Assembly: GCF_900323545.1 (NCBI RefSeq)
Contig: NZ_OOHN01000008.1
Coordinates: 329,941 to 393,940 of the forward strand
Length of the DNA stretch: 64,000 bases
From: Actinomyces sp. Marseille-P3109
GTDB taxonomy: Bacteria; Actinomycetota; Actinomycetes; Actinomycetales; Actinomycetaceae
Reading direction: 5' to 3'
Positions 7,264 to 15,842 of this stretch are shown piece after piece; the stretch's first letter is position 1, and each line of letters begins with the position of its first letter. The notes under the pieces were generated by a model that was not told where the DNA came from, did no database searches, and saw nothing but the letters and a program-made list of their open reading frames with translations. The position numbers were made by a program, and so were the translations under genes.

Positions 7264-9774
7264 ATGGAAACCTACGAGATCGACCACCTCAACGCCGTCC
7301 GCGCCCTGGCCCCCGAGTGCATGGTGCTGCTGCGCTCCGACGGCGCCTTTCCCCTGGCTGAGCCGGGCGAGATCGCCCTGTTCGGCTCCGGCGCCCGCGG
7401 CACCATCAAGGGTGGAACCGGCAGCGGTGACGTCAACTCCCGCCACGTCACCACCATCGAGGAGGGCCTGGAGTCGGCCGGCTTCACCATCGTCACCAGG
7501 CCCTGGCTGGAGGCCTACGACCGCGTCCGCGCTCAGGCCCACCAGGACTTCATCTCCGATATCAGGGCCGAGGCCGCCGAGCGCGGCGTCCCCGCCATCA
7601 TGATCGGCATGGGCTCTGTCATGGCCGAGCCGGAGTACACGATCCCCCTCGACATCGAAACCGACTCCGACCCGCGCACGGCCGTCTACGTCCTGGCCCG
7701 AACCTCCGGTGAGGGCAGCGACCGCACCCCCGAGGCCGGGGACCTGAGGCTCACCGACACCGAGATCCGCGACATCCGTTGTCTGAACGAGTGCTTCGAG
7801 ACGTTCCTCCTCGTCCTCAACGTGGGCGGCGTCGTCGACCTCAGCCCGCTCGATGACATCACTAACATCCTCCTGCTCTCCCAGCTCGGCGCGGCCATCG
7901 GCAACGCCTTCGCCGATGTCCTCCTGGGCGGGGCCTATCCCTCCGGCAAGCTCGCCACCACCTGGGCCGCCTGGGACGAGTGCGACCAGATCGGCGACTT
8001 CGGAGACCCGGACGACACCCACTACCGCGAGGGCGTTTACGTCGGTTACCGCTTCTACGACTCGGTCGGCAAGGAGCCGCTCTTCCCCTTCGGATTCGGA
8101 CTGGGCTACACGACCTTCGACGTCGAAACCCGCCGGGCGAGCCTCGACGGGGCTCGCGTGAGCATCGGCGTCGACGTCACCAACACCGGTGAGCATCCGG
8201 GCAAGGAGACCGTCCAGGTCTACGCCAGTGTGCCGGCCGGTCGCCTCGACCAGCCGCTTCAGGCGCTCGCCGGCCTCGCCAAGACCGACGAGATCACCCC
8301 CGGCGCCACGGTACACATCACCATCGACATCGACCTGACCGACTTGGCCTCCTACGACGAGGCCACCCGCGCCACGGTCCTGGAGGCCGGCCGTTACCTG
8401 CTGCGGGTGGGAACCTCCAGCCGGCACCTGAGCCCCGTCGCCGTCGTCGAGCTCGCCCAGGACGCAACCGTGCGACTCCTGACCGGCGACCTGGGTGATC
8501 CCGGCTTCACGGACTGGAGGCCCGAGGCTCCGGTGGTCCTCGACATTCCAGCAGACCTGCCGGTGCTCGTCGTTGACCCGGCCCACCTGCGTCGGCCGGA
8601 CGGTGCCGCACCCGATGAGCGGACGGCCCCGGAGGGTTTCAGTGAGGCCCTCGCCCTGGCCCGGGACCTGTCCGACGACGACCTCATGCACGCTGTGCTG
8701 GGTGACTACCTCAGCGGTGAGGAATCGGGCTCCATCGTCGGAGCGGCCTCCACCACTGTCATCGGCGCGGCCGGCCAGACCACCACCCGAATCCCCGGCC
8801 TGCCCAGCCTCATCATGGCCGACGGGCCCGCCGGACTGCGCCTGGCCCCCACCTACGGCGTCGACGCCGAGGGCCCCTTCTCCCTGGGCGACTCCAGCCT
8901 GCCCGCCACCTTCCTCGAGCTCATGGATGACGCCGGACGTGAGGCTCTCGGCATCGCCGACGAGCCCGAGCCTCGAGAGCCCGCCGAGATCCGCGAGCAG
9001 TACACCACCGCCATCCCCATCGGCACCGCGCTCGCGCAGTCCTGGAACCCGGGCCTGGCGCAGCGGTTCGGCGACGTCGTCGGAGCCGAGATGGAGCGCT
9101 TCGGCGTCGACCTCTGGCTCGCCCCCGCCTTCAACCTGCACCGCTCCGTCCTGTGCGGACGAAACTTCGAGTACCTCTCCGAGGACCCGCTGCTGGCCGG
9201 GCACATCGCCGCCGCCATCACCCGTGGCGTCCAGTCCCATCCGGGGCGGGGTGTGACCATCAAGCACCTGGCCTGCAACAACCAGGAGATCAACCGCCTC
9301 AACTCCAACAGCCGGGTCAGTCCCCGAGCCCTGCGCGACCTCTACCTGCGCGCCTTCGAGACCTGCGTGCGCCGGGCCCGGCCCGCCGCCGTCATGACCT
9401 CCTACAACCTCATCAACGGTGTCCACACCTCGGAGTCGACCGACCTGCTCGAGGTCATCCTGCGTCAGGAGTGGGGCTTCGACGGCCTGGTCATGACCGA
9501 CTGGGTGGTTGCCGGCATGACCCACAGCGACATGAAGCATCCGCGCGCCACCGCCGCGGCGAGCGTCAAGGCCGGCAACGAGCTCTTCATGCCCGGAGGC
9601 GAATCGGACCGGGAGGATCTCCTGGCCGCGCTCAGGCGGGGGCGCGACGCTCGGCTGTCGGACGGGCAGACCGAATCGGACGACGGCGGGGTGAGCCTGA
9701 CGCGCACCGAGCTCGAGAAGCAGGCCGCCCGGGTCATCCGCATGATTTGGAGGCTCGCCGGTTCCGGACGGTGA
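7264..9774 (+). CDS. GH3 family beta-glycosidase with permuted domain order
   Basis: 836 residues, no signal peptide, so cytoplasmic. The domain order is reversed relative to classical GH3 enzymes: the (alpha/beta)6 'C-terminal' domain comes first (about 1-280), then a fibronectin-III-like domain (about 290-385, FPFGFGLGYTTF onwards), and the TIM-barrel carrying the nucleophile comes last (about 440-836). The catalytic Asp is D746 in LVMTDW. This permuted arrangement is known in a subset of GH3 beta-glucosidases. The start is ATG 7264, preceded by AAGAGGAG; an upstream in-frame start at 7210 lacks a ribosome site. Probably hydrolyses imported beta-glucosides; exact specificity not readable. 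Confidence 0.88.
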   Translation: METYEIDHLNAVRALAPECMVLLRSDGAFPLAEPGEIALFGSGARGTIKGGTGSGDVNSRHVTTIEEGLESAGFTIVTRPWLEAYDRVRAQAHQDFISDIRAEAAERGVPAIMIGMGSVMAEPEYTIPLDIETDSDPRTAVYVLARTSGEGSDRTPEAGDLRLTDTEIRDIRCLNECFETFLLVLNVGGVVDLSPLDDITNILLLSQLGAAIGNAFADVLLGGAYPSGKLATTWAAWDECDQIGDFGDPDDTHYREGVYVGYRFYDSVGKEPLFPFGFGLGYTTFDVETRRASLDGARVSIGVDVTNTGEHPGKETVQVYASVPAGRLDQPLQALAGLAKTDEITPGATVHITIDIDLTDLASYDEATRATVLEAGRYLLRVGTSSRHLSPVAVVELAQDATVRLLTGDLGDPGFTDWRPEAPVVLDIPADLPVLVVDPAHLRRPDGAAPDERTAPEGFSEALALARDLSDDDLMHAVLGDYLSGEESGSIVGAASTTVIGAAGQTTTRIPGLPSLIMADGPAGLRLAPTYGVDAEGPFSLGDSSLPATFLELMDDAGREALGIADEPEPREPAEIREQYTTAIPIGTALAQSWNPGLAQRFGDVVGAEMERFGVDLWLAPAFNLHRSVLCGRNFEYLSEDPLLAGHIAAAITRGVQSHPGRGVTIKHLACNNQEINRLNSNSRVSPRALRDLYLRAFETCVRRARPAAVMTSYNLINGVHTSESTDLLEVILRQEWGFDGLVMTDWVVAGMTHSDMKHPRATAAASVKAGNELFMPGGESDREDLLAALRRGRDARLSDGQTESDDGGVSLTRTELEKQAARVIRMIWRLAGSGR

Positions 9775-9954
9775 CTGTTCGCGGGGGTTGAGACCGGTCA
9801 CCTCTGACGTGAGGAGCGAGGAGGGTTCAACGCAGCTGACGTGCGTGCTCGCCGTCGCGCGGAGAGCCGATGATGAGGCGTGAGAGAACCTGTCACCCGG
9901 ACGGCGGACGTGACATGCTCAGGTCGAGCTGACCGCGAATCATAAGGAGCCCCC

Positions 9955-10734
9955 ATGGCGCTGACACCTCAGGCACGTGAGACCTTCAACCGACTGTTCG
10001 GGGTGGAGCCCCAGCCCCACCCCACGGACCCCGAACTGTTCGACATCCTCCAGAACGGGATCTTCGACGAGGCCTTCTCCACGGGTGTCCTCACCGACGT
10101 CGAGCGCGAGCTGCTCACCGTCACCGTCCTGACCGCCATGCAGACCCTTCCCCAGCTCAGGGCCCACGTGGGCGCCGCCCTCAACATCGGCGCCAGTCCG
10201 CTCCAGGTGCGCGAGACCATCTACCAGTGCGCCCCCTACATCGGCTTCCCCAAGACGCTCAACGCCATCGACATCGCCAACGGGGTCTTCGAGGCGCACG
10301 GCGTCTCCCTGCCCCTGGAGAACGCCGGCACCGTCGACGCCGCCGACCCCAGCGCCCGGGAGCAGGCGGGCGCCGCCATCCAGGTTCCGCTGTACGGTCA
10401 CGAGGTCAAGGAGGTCTTCTCCTCGCTGCCCGAGCCCTTCGATAAGTTCGTGCCCCACCTGCTGACCTCCTCGACCTTCGGCGACTTCGCCACCCGCGGC
10501 GGGCTCGACGTCGCCCTGCGCGAGCTCATCAGTCTCGTGGCCATCGCCGCCATCGGCGCCTCCACCCAGCTGCGTCCGCACGTGGCCGGGGCCATCCGGG
10601 CCGGCTCCTCCCGCCAGAAGGTGACCGCGGCACTGGTCCAGGTCATGCCCTACATCGGTGGCCCCTACGCCCTATCCGGCCTGGTCCTCGTGGCTAACTA
10701 CGACGAGAACGCTCCCTCGGAGGCCTACCGCTGA
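9955..10734 (+). CDS. Carboxymuconolactone decarboxylase (CMD) family protein
   Basis: 259 residues consisting of two CMD/AhpD-like helical repeats, about 30-115 and 145-245, each with the family pattern of an ER/RE-L segment followed by QLRAH/QLRPH and an IGG/IGF helix end. A good ribosome site (AAGGAG) precedes ATG 9955. No CxxC is visible, so it is not an AhpD-type peroxidase; members of this kind are decarboxylases or of unknown function. It sits in front of an SDR oxidoreductase, with which it may act, but a 220-base gap separates them. Confidence 0.8.
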   Translation: MALTPQARETFNRLFGVEPQPHPTDPELFDILQNGIFDEAFSTGVLTDVERELLTVTVLTAMQTLPQLRAHVGAALNIGASPLQVRETIYQCAPYIGFPKTLNAIDIANGVFEAHGVSLPLENAGTVDAADPSAREQAGAAIQVPLYGHEVKEVFSSLPEPFDKFVPHLLTSSTFGDFATRGGLDVALRELISLVAIAAIGASTQLRPHVAGAIRAGSSRQKVTAALVQVMPYIGGPYALSGLVLVANYDENAPSEAYR

Positions 10735-10839
10735 GAGGCGCTGAACCACGAGTCTCAGGGTGCCTCTCGTCGTCGAGATGATGCGGTGTGATGAGTGGCA
10801 CTCTCTCGACTTGACCTCATCTGTCCCAGGGCGACCACT

Positions 10840-10890
10840 GATTTATCATATATACTAATAACACTTTTCCTTGTAAGTTATATTACTCGG
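10840..10890 (+). promoter_or_regulatory. AT-rich promoter/operator upstream of the SDR gene
   Basis: A sharply AT-rich island of about 50 bases inside GC-rich surroundings. It holds a -10-like TATACT at 10851-10856 and an imperfect inverted repeat, TAATAACACTT (10856-10866) against AAGTTATATTA (10875-10885). Probably the promoter of the gene at 10958 with an overlapping repressor site; the binding protein is unknown. Confidence 0.4.
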
Positions 10891-10957
10891 CATTGCGTGC
10901 AGCCCTCACGCCTGCACCCCTCGGCCAGCGGGCCGGGGAACAACTCAAGGAAGAGAG

Positions 10958-11740
10958 ATGACCATGGACCGCAACTACTTCGACCTGACCGGCCAGGTGG
11001 CCCTCGTCACCGGCTGCTCATCTGGCATCGGTATCCAGATGGCCAAGGCGCTGGCCAGTGCCGGAGCCAACATCGTCGCCGTGGCGCGTCGCGTCGAGCG
11101 CGTCGAGGCCGTGGCCAAGGAGATCACCGAGGAGTTCGGGGTCAAGACCCTTGCCCTGCACTGCGATGTGCGCGATACGGCCAGCGTCGACAGCGTCGTC
11201 GACGCCACTCTGAAGACCTTCGGCCGGCTCGACATCGTCATCAACAACGCCGGAACGGGAAGCTTCGGCCCCGCCGAGGATCTGACCGACGAGCAGTTCG
11301 ACACCGAGGTCGACATCGACCTGTACGGCATCTTCCGCGTCTCGCGCGCCGCCGCGAAGAAAGCCATGATCCCCGCTGGCTACGGACGCATCATCAACGT
11401 CGCCTCCATGTACGGCATGGTCGGCTCCAACGTCGCCGGCATGGCCGCCTACCACGCGGCCAAGGGCGGCGCCGTGAACCTCACGCGCGCTCTGGCCGCG
11501 GAGTGGGCCAAGTACGGCATCACCGTCAACGCCCTGTGTCCCGGCTACTTCTACTCCGAGCTGACCACCGATGTCCTGGACGCCGAGGACACCGGATCGG
11601 CCTTCCGTGCCATGATCCCGCTGGGCCGCTTCGGCAAGGAGGGTGAGCTCGACACCGCCATCCTGTTCCTGGCCTCCAAGGCCTCCGGCTACGTCGTCGG
11701 CTCTCCCATCCTCGTCGACGGCGGCTACAGCGCCATCTGA
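10958..11740 (+). CDS. SDR family oxidoreductase (gluconate 5-dehydrogenase-like)
   Basis: 260 residues, a complete classical short-chain dehydrogenase. Cofactor loop TGCSSGIG at 18-25, NNAG at 96-99, catalytic YHAAK with Tyr165 and Lys169, and a substrate-side Ser at about 150. The C-terminus has the LCPGYFYSELT and SPILVDGGYSAI segments common in gluconate/ketogluconate reductases. AAGGAAGAG precedes ATG 10958. NAD(P)-dependent reduction or oxidation of a sugar acid or polyol is the best guess; the family is broad. Confidence 0.85.
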   Translation: MTMDRNYFDLTGQVALVTGCSSGIGIQMAKALASAGANIVAVARRVERVEAVAKEITEEFGVKTLALHCDVRDTASVDSVVDATLKTFGRLDIVINNAGTGSFGPAEDLTDEQFDTEVDIDLYGIFRVSRAAAKKAMIPAGYGRIINVASMYGMVGSNVAGMAAYHAAKGGAVNLTRALAAEWAKYGITVNALCPGYFYSELTTDVLDAEDTGSAFRAMIPLGRFGKEGELDTAILFLASKASGYVVGSPILVDGGYSAI

Positions 11741-11855
11741 GGGTGCGCTTCTCCGCCCTCCTGCTTGCGGTGGAGGCAAACCCGGCCCGGCGGCCCGTCT
11801 ACGATGGCCGCCGGGCCGGACTCCCGTTGCCGGCCCAGCGCAGCAAGGAGAGCAC

Positions 11856-12638
11856 GTGACGACGACGCAGCCCTACCTGTCCCGGCAGGTCACCTTCACC
11901 GCCCAGGGGCAGAGGATCGGGGGACTGGCCTACGTCCCGCGCACCGCGTCCTCGGTCCCCGCACCCCTGGTCATCTGCTGTCACGGCATGGAGGGCTCCC
12001 ATACCCGCGTGGCCCCCATGGCTCGGCGCTTCGCCGCCGCCGGGGCCGTGTCCATCTGCTTCGACTTCCGCGGAGGCGGCGGTAGCGCCAGCCAGGGTGA
12101 GACCACCGCGATGTCGGCCCTCACCGAGCTGGCCGACCTCGAGGCCGTCCTCACCGCGGCCTGCGCGTGGCCGGAGGCGGACGCCTCCCGGGTCGCCCTG
12201 TTCGGGTTGAGCCTGGGAGGGGCGGTCGCGGCGCTCGCGGCTGCACGCCACCCGCAGCGGATCGCTGCCCTGGCTCTGTGGTACCCGGCGCTGAGGCTGG
12301 GGGAGAACCTGCGTGCTGCCTTCCGCACGCTGGCCGCTGTGCCCGAGGAGTTCGACTGGGCGGGCACCCGCCTGGGACGCAGCTATGCCGTTGACGGCTG
12401 GAACCTGGAGGTCGGGGCCGAGCTGGCCACCTATCGACGCCCGGTCATCATCGTCCACGGGGAGCAGGACCGCTCCGTGCCCATCGAGGTCTCCCGGGCC
12501 GCCGTGCGGACCCTGCCCGACGCCGAGCTCGTCACGATTCCCGGCGCCGCGCACGGCTTCGGTGACGCCAACTGGGAGGAGGCCATGCGTCGCACCACCG
12601 CCTTCCTGGCCTGGAACGGGGTCCTCGAGGAGGGCTGA
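11856..12638 (+). CDS. Alpha/beta hydrolase (dienelactone hydrolase-like)
   Basis: 260 residues from GTG 11856, preceded by AAGGAGAG. Alpha/beta hydrolase fold with oxyanion region CHGMEGS (42-48), nucleophile elbow GLSLGG (Ser119), acid Asp in HGEQDRSVP and base His in GAAHGF near the C-terminus. No signal peptide or membrane segment, so cytoplasmic. It follows the SDR gene by 115 bases and is probably co-transcribed. Substrate unknown. Confidence 0.8.
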   Translation: MTTTQPYLSRQVTFTAQGQRIGGLAYVPRTASSVPAPLVICCHGMEGSHTRVAPMARRFAAAGAVSICFDFRGGGGSASQGETTAMSALTELADLEAVLTAACAWPEADASRVALFGLSLGGAVAALAAARHPQRIAALALWYPALRLGENLRAAFRTLAAVPEEFDWAGTRLGRSYAVDGWNLEVGAELATYRRPVIIVHGEQDRSVPIEVSRAAVRTLPDAELVTIPGAAHGFGDANWEEAMRRTTAFLAWNGVLEEG

Positions 12639-12727
12639 GTCGCGCGGCTGACCGCAGAGCCCGCACGGCGCATCCCGTTTTCTGACGGTGCTGGTGCTCC
12701 AATCGCCGGCATCGCAGAATTGACTGC

Positions 12728-13558
12728 ATGAGCGCATACGAGACAGCGGACCTGACTGGTGTCAGCAAGACGATGCTGCTGACCCTCCATGCCAGGGCGG
12801 AGCACACGCTCTCCGACCGGCCGCGCTTCACGGACCCTGCTGCCGTCGAGCTCGTCTCCCGGCTCGACTACGACTTCACCATGGCGAGACAGGACCGCCT
12901 CATGGCCGACGGCGTCGTGCTGCGCACCCTCACGCTCGACCCGCTCGTCGCCGGTTACCTCGCCACCCACCCCGGCTGCACGGTGGTCAACATCGCCTGC
13001 GGGCTCGACACCCGTTTCCAGCGCCTCGACGACGGGCGCGTCACCTGGTTCGACCTCGACCTGCCCGACGTCATCGCGCTGCGGCGCCGGCTGCTGGAGG
13101 ACGGTGAGCGCCACCGCACGATCGCCACCTCCGCCCTCGACCCCGCCTGGCCCGACCAGCTGGGGGAGGGTGAGACGAGCGGCAAAGTGGGCAACGATGT
13201 GCTCGTCATCGTCGAGGGACTGAGCATGTACCTCGAGCAGGATGAGGTGCGCTCTCTCATGGACATCATCGCTGCTCGGTTGCCCGGTGCAACGGTTCTC
13301 ATCGAGGTCATGCCCCGCCTGTTCCAGAAGTACGGCCGGGAGCGCTCGGTCGAGGACGCGGGGGCGCGCTACACCTACGGCTGCTCCAGCGCCGCCGAGT
13401 TCCATCGGACGATCGCCCCCGGATTCACGCTGCTTCACGACGTCCCCTTCATCGACACGATTGCGCGCTACCACCCCGTGCTCGCGCCCCTGATGCGGCT
13501 TCCGCTGGTGGGCAGACTCGCCGAGCGCATCGTGGTGCTGCGGGCGCCGGCCGCCTGA
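12728..13558 (+). CDS. Class I SAM-dependent methyltransferase (LCMT/PPM-like)
   Basis: 276 residues. The SAM-binding motif VVNIACGLDTRFQRL, then WFDLDLPDVIALRRRLL and VIVEGLSMYL, match the bacterial branch of the leucine carboxyl methyltransferase/O-methyltransferase family (YktD/Omt types, often secondary-metabolite or polyketide O-methyltransferases). The acceptor cannot be inferred. The stop codon is immediately followed by the repeat element at 13574. Confidence 0.8.
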   Translation: MSAYETADLTGVSKTMLLTLHARAEHTLSDRPRFTDPAAVELVSRLDYDFTMARQDRLMADGVVLRTLTLDPLVAGYLATHPGCTVVNIACGLDTRFQRLDDGRVTWFDLDLPDVIALRRRLLEDGERHRTIATSALDPAWPDQLGEGETSGKVGNDVLVIVEGLSMYLEQDEVRSLMDIIAARLPGATVLIEVMPRLFQKYGRERSVEDAGARYTYGCSSAAEFHRTIAPGFTLLHDVPFIDTIARYHPVLAPLMRLPLVGRLAERIVVLRAPAA

Positions 13559-13573
13559 TGACTCATTCTCGAC

Positions 13574-13709
13574 GGGGACGTTTCTGGCGTAGGGGGCACA
13601 ATCCTCCGGCCGGGGACATCCTGCGCGTACGGGAACAGGAATCCCGTCCCCGACGGCGTCGAATGTCCCCGCCCGGAGCAGTATGCACCCGGCTGCGTGG
13701 AATGTCCCC
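13574..13709 (+). repeat. GGGGACAT repeat, copy 1
   Basis: A cluster of GGGGACAT half-sites: a degenerate one at 13574 (GGGGACGTTTCTGGCGTA), a perfect one at 13612-13619, and inverted ones at 13663-13670 and 13702-13709. The 13612-13670 stretch folds as nested hairpins: GGGGACAT with ATGTCCCC outside, CGGGA with TCCCG inside. An 85-base part is nearly identical to copy 2 at 14181-14281, and 40 bases match copy 3 at 17695. It looks like a dispersed REP/MITE-type palindromic element. Confidence 0.65.
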
Positions 13710-13929
13710 GGCTGCAACCGCGTGCCGAGAATCAAGTGGCGCGGGGTGAGTGCCGACGGCGCAGGTATCCACAGGGATGGCTGACCTGTTGCGGGATCCC
13801 CGTGCTGTGGAAACGCGGGATGGGTGTTGGCTCCCGTTGGCATGATGGATGACGCCTCACGTCGGCACCTTCCCCCGGAACACCTATGTCCTTGCCGGGG
13901 AGGAAGGAGCTGGGAAGGAGGTGAGGGCC

Positions 13930-14073
13930 GTGTCCAAGCCGAGAGGCCGACGCAGAAAAGTTCGTAAGGACAAGGTAACGGCCCGGAAGGTGAGCGACGT
14001 GTTAACCGCAATCGCTCGCCTGGTCCGGGCCGTCGGTGTCCTTGTGGATGCCCTCGGCAAGTGGTTCGGCTGA
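13930..14073 (+). CDS. Small cationic amphipathic protein (47 aa)
   Basis: 47 residues from GTG 13930, with a strong GGAAGGAGG about 8 bases upstream. The N-terminal half is strongly basic (MSKPRGRRRKVRKDKVTARK) and the C-terminal half (from about residue 21) can form an amphipathic helix of alternating Val/Leu/Ile/Ala and polar residues, ending GKWFG. No homology recognised. Composition resembles membrane-active peptides (bacteriocin, type I toxin or phenol-soluble-modulin-like) but could also bind nucleic acid. It lies alone between two repeat copies. An in-frame extension to ATG 13849 exists but lacks a ribosome site. Confidence 0.5.
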   Translation: MSKPRGRRRKVRKDKVTARKVSDVLTAIARLVRAVGVLVDALGKWFG

Positions 14074-14180
14074 GCCGGCCTCTTGCTAGGGGAGTCATCC
14101 GGTTGCAGCCGGGTGGTTCCCCACCATTATGGGGCCGCCGTTCCGCTCTGTCCATATTGCGTCCTTCCTCTCCCGTCTGT

Positions 14181-14281
14181 GGGGACATCCTGCGCGTAGG
14201 GGGGCACAATCCTTCGGCCGGGGACATCCTGCGCGTACGGGAACAGCAATCCCGTCCTCGACGGCGTCGAATGTCCCCGCC
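14181..14281 (+). repeat. GGGGACAT repeat, copy 2
   Basis: Second copy in the same orientation. GGGGACATCCTGCGCGTA occurs twice in tandem (14181 and 14220), followed by the inverted half-site ATGTCCCC at 14271-14278. Compared with copy 1, an aligned 85-base stretch differs at only four or so positions, one of them a G insertion. Located just upstream of the McrB gene, so it could also influence its expression. Confidence 0.65.
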
Positions 14282-14384
14282 GAGGAAGCGACCGCACCCA
14301 GCTGGTACTGATGAGGCAAGCCGGCACTACTCTTCTCCCTGGACGTGCTCGCAGCGCTGCGGGTACGGGCAATGAGGAGGAACT

Positions 14385-15842
14385 ATGAGGGAGCCGATGA
14401 CGGCGTCGGTCGAGGGCGCTGAGAGCGCCCAGGAACAGGAGCGCGGGTACTGGCTCTACGTTCCCGGCGAGGGCGCCGGGAAGTGGGAGGAATTTCGAAC
14501 GGCCGGGATCATGGCGCTCAACTGGGATCGGATCGGCGACCCCACGATCTACCCGAACGAGGAGGCTGTGATCGAGGCGCTGGAGGCTGGCTACGGGGAC
14601 TGGGGAGGCAGGCCGACAGGCGCGGCAAGAATGATCCGGGACTTCACCCACACGATGCGTCCCGGCGACGTCGTCTACGCCCGGCGCGGTCCGACCGAGA
14701 TCATAGGGCGTGGCATCGTCCGCTCAGAGTTCCGTTACGACGACGCCCGGCCTGCCTACCGCTGCGTGCGCGACATCGAGTGGACACATGCTGGCTCCTG
14801 GCCGCTCGACCGGCGTGTGGGTGCATTGACCCTGCAACGAGTCACGGAGAACACGAGCTACAACCCGGCCCAGCTCGAGTCACCGTTCCGGGACCGGAAC
14901 GACCCTCTCTCGTCCACGACCCCCGACCCTGCCGCGAGCCCCCAGAACGCTGACGAGTCCGACGTCGCAGACGTCTACACGCGGGAGAACTTCCTGGCAG
15001 AGGTGTTCGTCGATCTCGAGGACCTGGAGCAGATGCTCGGGCTGCTGCGACGTAAGAAGAACCTCATCCTCCAGGGAGCTCCGGGGACGGGGAAGACTTT
15101 CGCCGCCAAGCGCCTGGCGTACGCGCTCATGGGTGAGACGGATGACTCACGGGTGGAGGTGGTGCAGTTCCACCAGTCGACTGCCTACGAGGACGTCGTC
15201 GTCGGGCTGCGCCCCACGGCCGAGGGCGGGTTCGCGGCCGCCGAGGGCGTCTTCGCCAGGTTCTGCCGGCGTGCTGCCGCCGACCCGGGACGGGACTACG
15301 TGTTCATCATCGACGAGATCAACCGCGCCAACATCTCCAAGGCCTTCGGCGAGCTGCTCATGCTCATTGAGGCCGAGCATCGTGGGGAGGCGCTGCGCCT
15401 GCCCGTGTCCGGGGAGCTGCTGTCCGTTCCGAAGCGGCTCCACCTCATCGGCATGATGAACACCGCCGACCGGGGCCTGGCCCTCATCGACTACGCGCTG
15501 CGGCGCCGCTTCGCCTTCTTCGAGATGAGGCCGGCCCTCGATCACCCCGGGTTCCTCAGGCACGTCGAGACTGTGGGCAGTTCGAGGCTGGAGGCACTGG
15601 TCGACGTCGTGCGCCGTCTCAACCAGCGGATCGCCGAGGACGAGGCCCTCGGGCCCGGGTTCCAGATCGGCCACTCCTACCTGTGCCTGCCTGCAGGCAG
15701 CCCCGAGAACCCTGCGGGCACGGATGCGGATGTGACCTCGGTGGTGTGCTACGAGCTCGAGCCGCTGGTACGCGAGTACTGGTTCGACAATCCCGCCGCG
15801 ATGGACGAGAGCATTCACGAGCTGGAGAGTGTCCTGCCATGA
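14385..15842 (+). CDS. mcrB: McrB-like AAA+ GTPase with N-terminal EVE-like domain
   Basis: 485 residues; motor subunit of a modification-dependent restriction system. The C-terminal two thirds is the McrB AAA+ module: Walker A GAPGTGKT at 231-238, Walker B with the family-typical VFIIDEINRANIS, and the sensor-1 loop MMNTADRGLALIDYALRRRF. The first 150 residues (YWLYVPGEGAGKWEEF to RGPTEIIGRG) resemble the PUA/EVE-like modules found at the N-terminus of many McrB homologues, which are thought to read modified bases. GAGGAGG precedes ATG 14385. Its stop overlaps the McrC start (ATGA). Confidence 0.88.
   Translation: MREPMTASVEGAESAQEQERGYWLYVPGEGAGKWEEFRTAGIMALNWDRIGDPTIYPNEEAVIEALEAGYGDWGGRPTGAARMIRDFTHTMRPGDVVYARRGPTEIIGRGIVRSEFRYDDARPAYRCVRDIEWTHAGSWPLDRRVGALTLQRVTENTSYNPAQLESPFRDRNDPLSSTTPDPAASPQNADESDVADVYTRENFLAEVFVDLEDLEQMLGLLRRKKNLILQGAPGTGKTFAAKRLAYALMGETDDSRVEVVQFHQSTAYEDVVVGLRPTAEGGFAAAEGVFARFCRRAAADPGRDYVFIIDEINRANISKAFGELLMLIEAEHRGEALRLPVSGELLSVPKRLHLIGMMNTADRGLALIDYALRRRFAFFEMRPALDHPGFLRHVETVGSSRLEALVDVVRRLNQRIAEDEALGPGFQIGHSYLCLPAGSPENPAGTDADVTSVVCYELEPLVREYWFDNPAAMDESIHELESVLP

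Noticed and set aside
7207..9801. 864-codon open frame antisense to the GH3 gene
   Set aside because: High-GC third-position shadow; glycine/valine/aspartate-rich with no domain, fully covered by a clear GH3 enzyme.
12431..14227. 598-codon minus-strand open frame across the repeat region
   Set aside because: Mostly antisense to the hydrolase and methyltransferase genes; the rest is translated repeat (AQDVPGRR-type words).
13574..14281. CRISPR array
   Set aside because: Repeats are palindromic, irregularly spaced and not separated by unique equal-length spacers; no cas genes.
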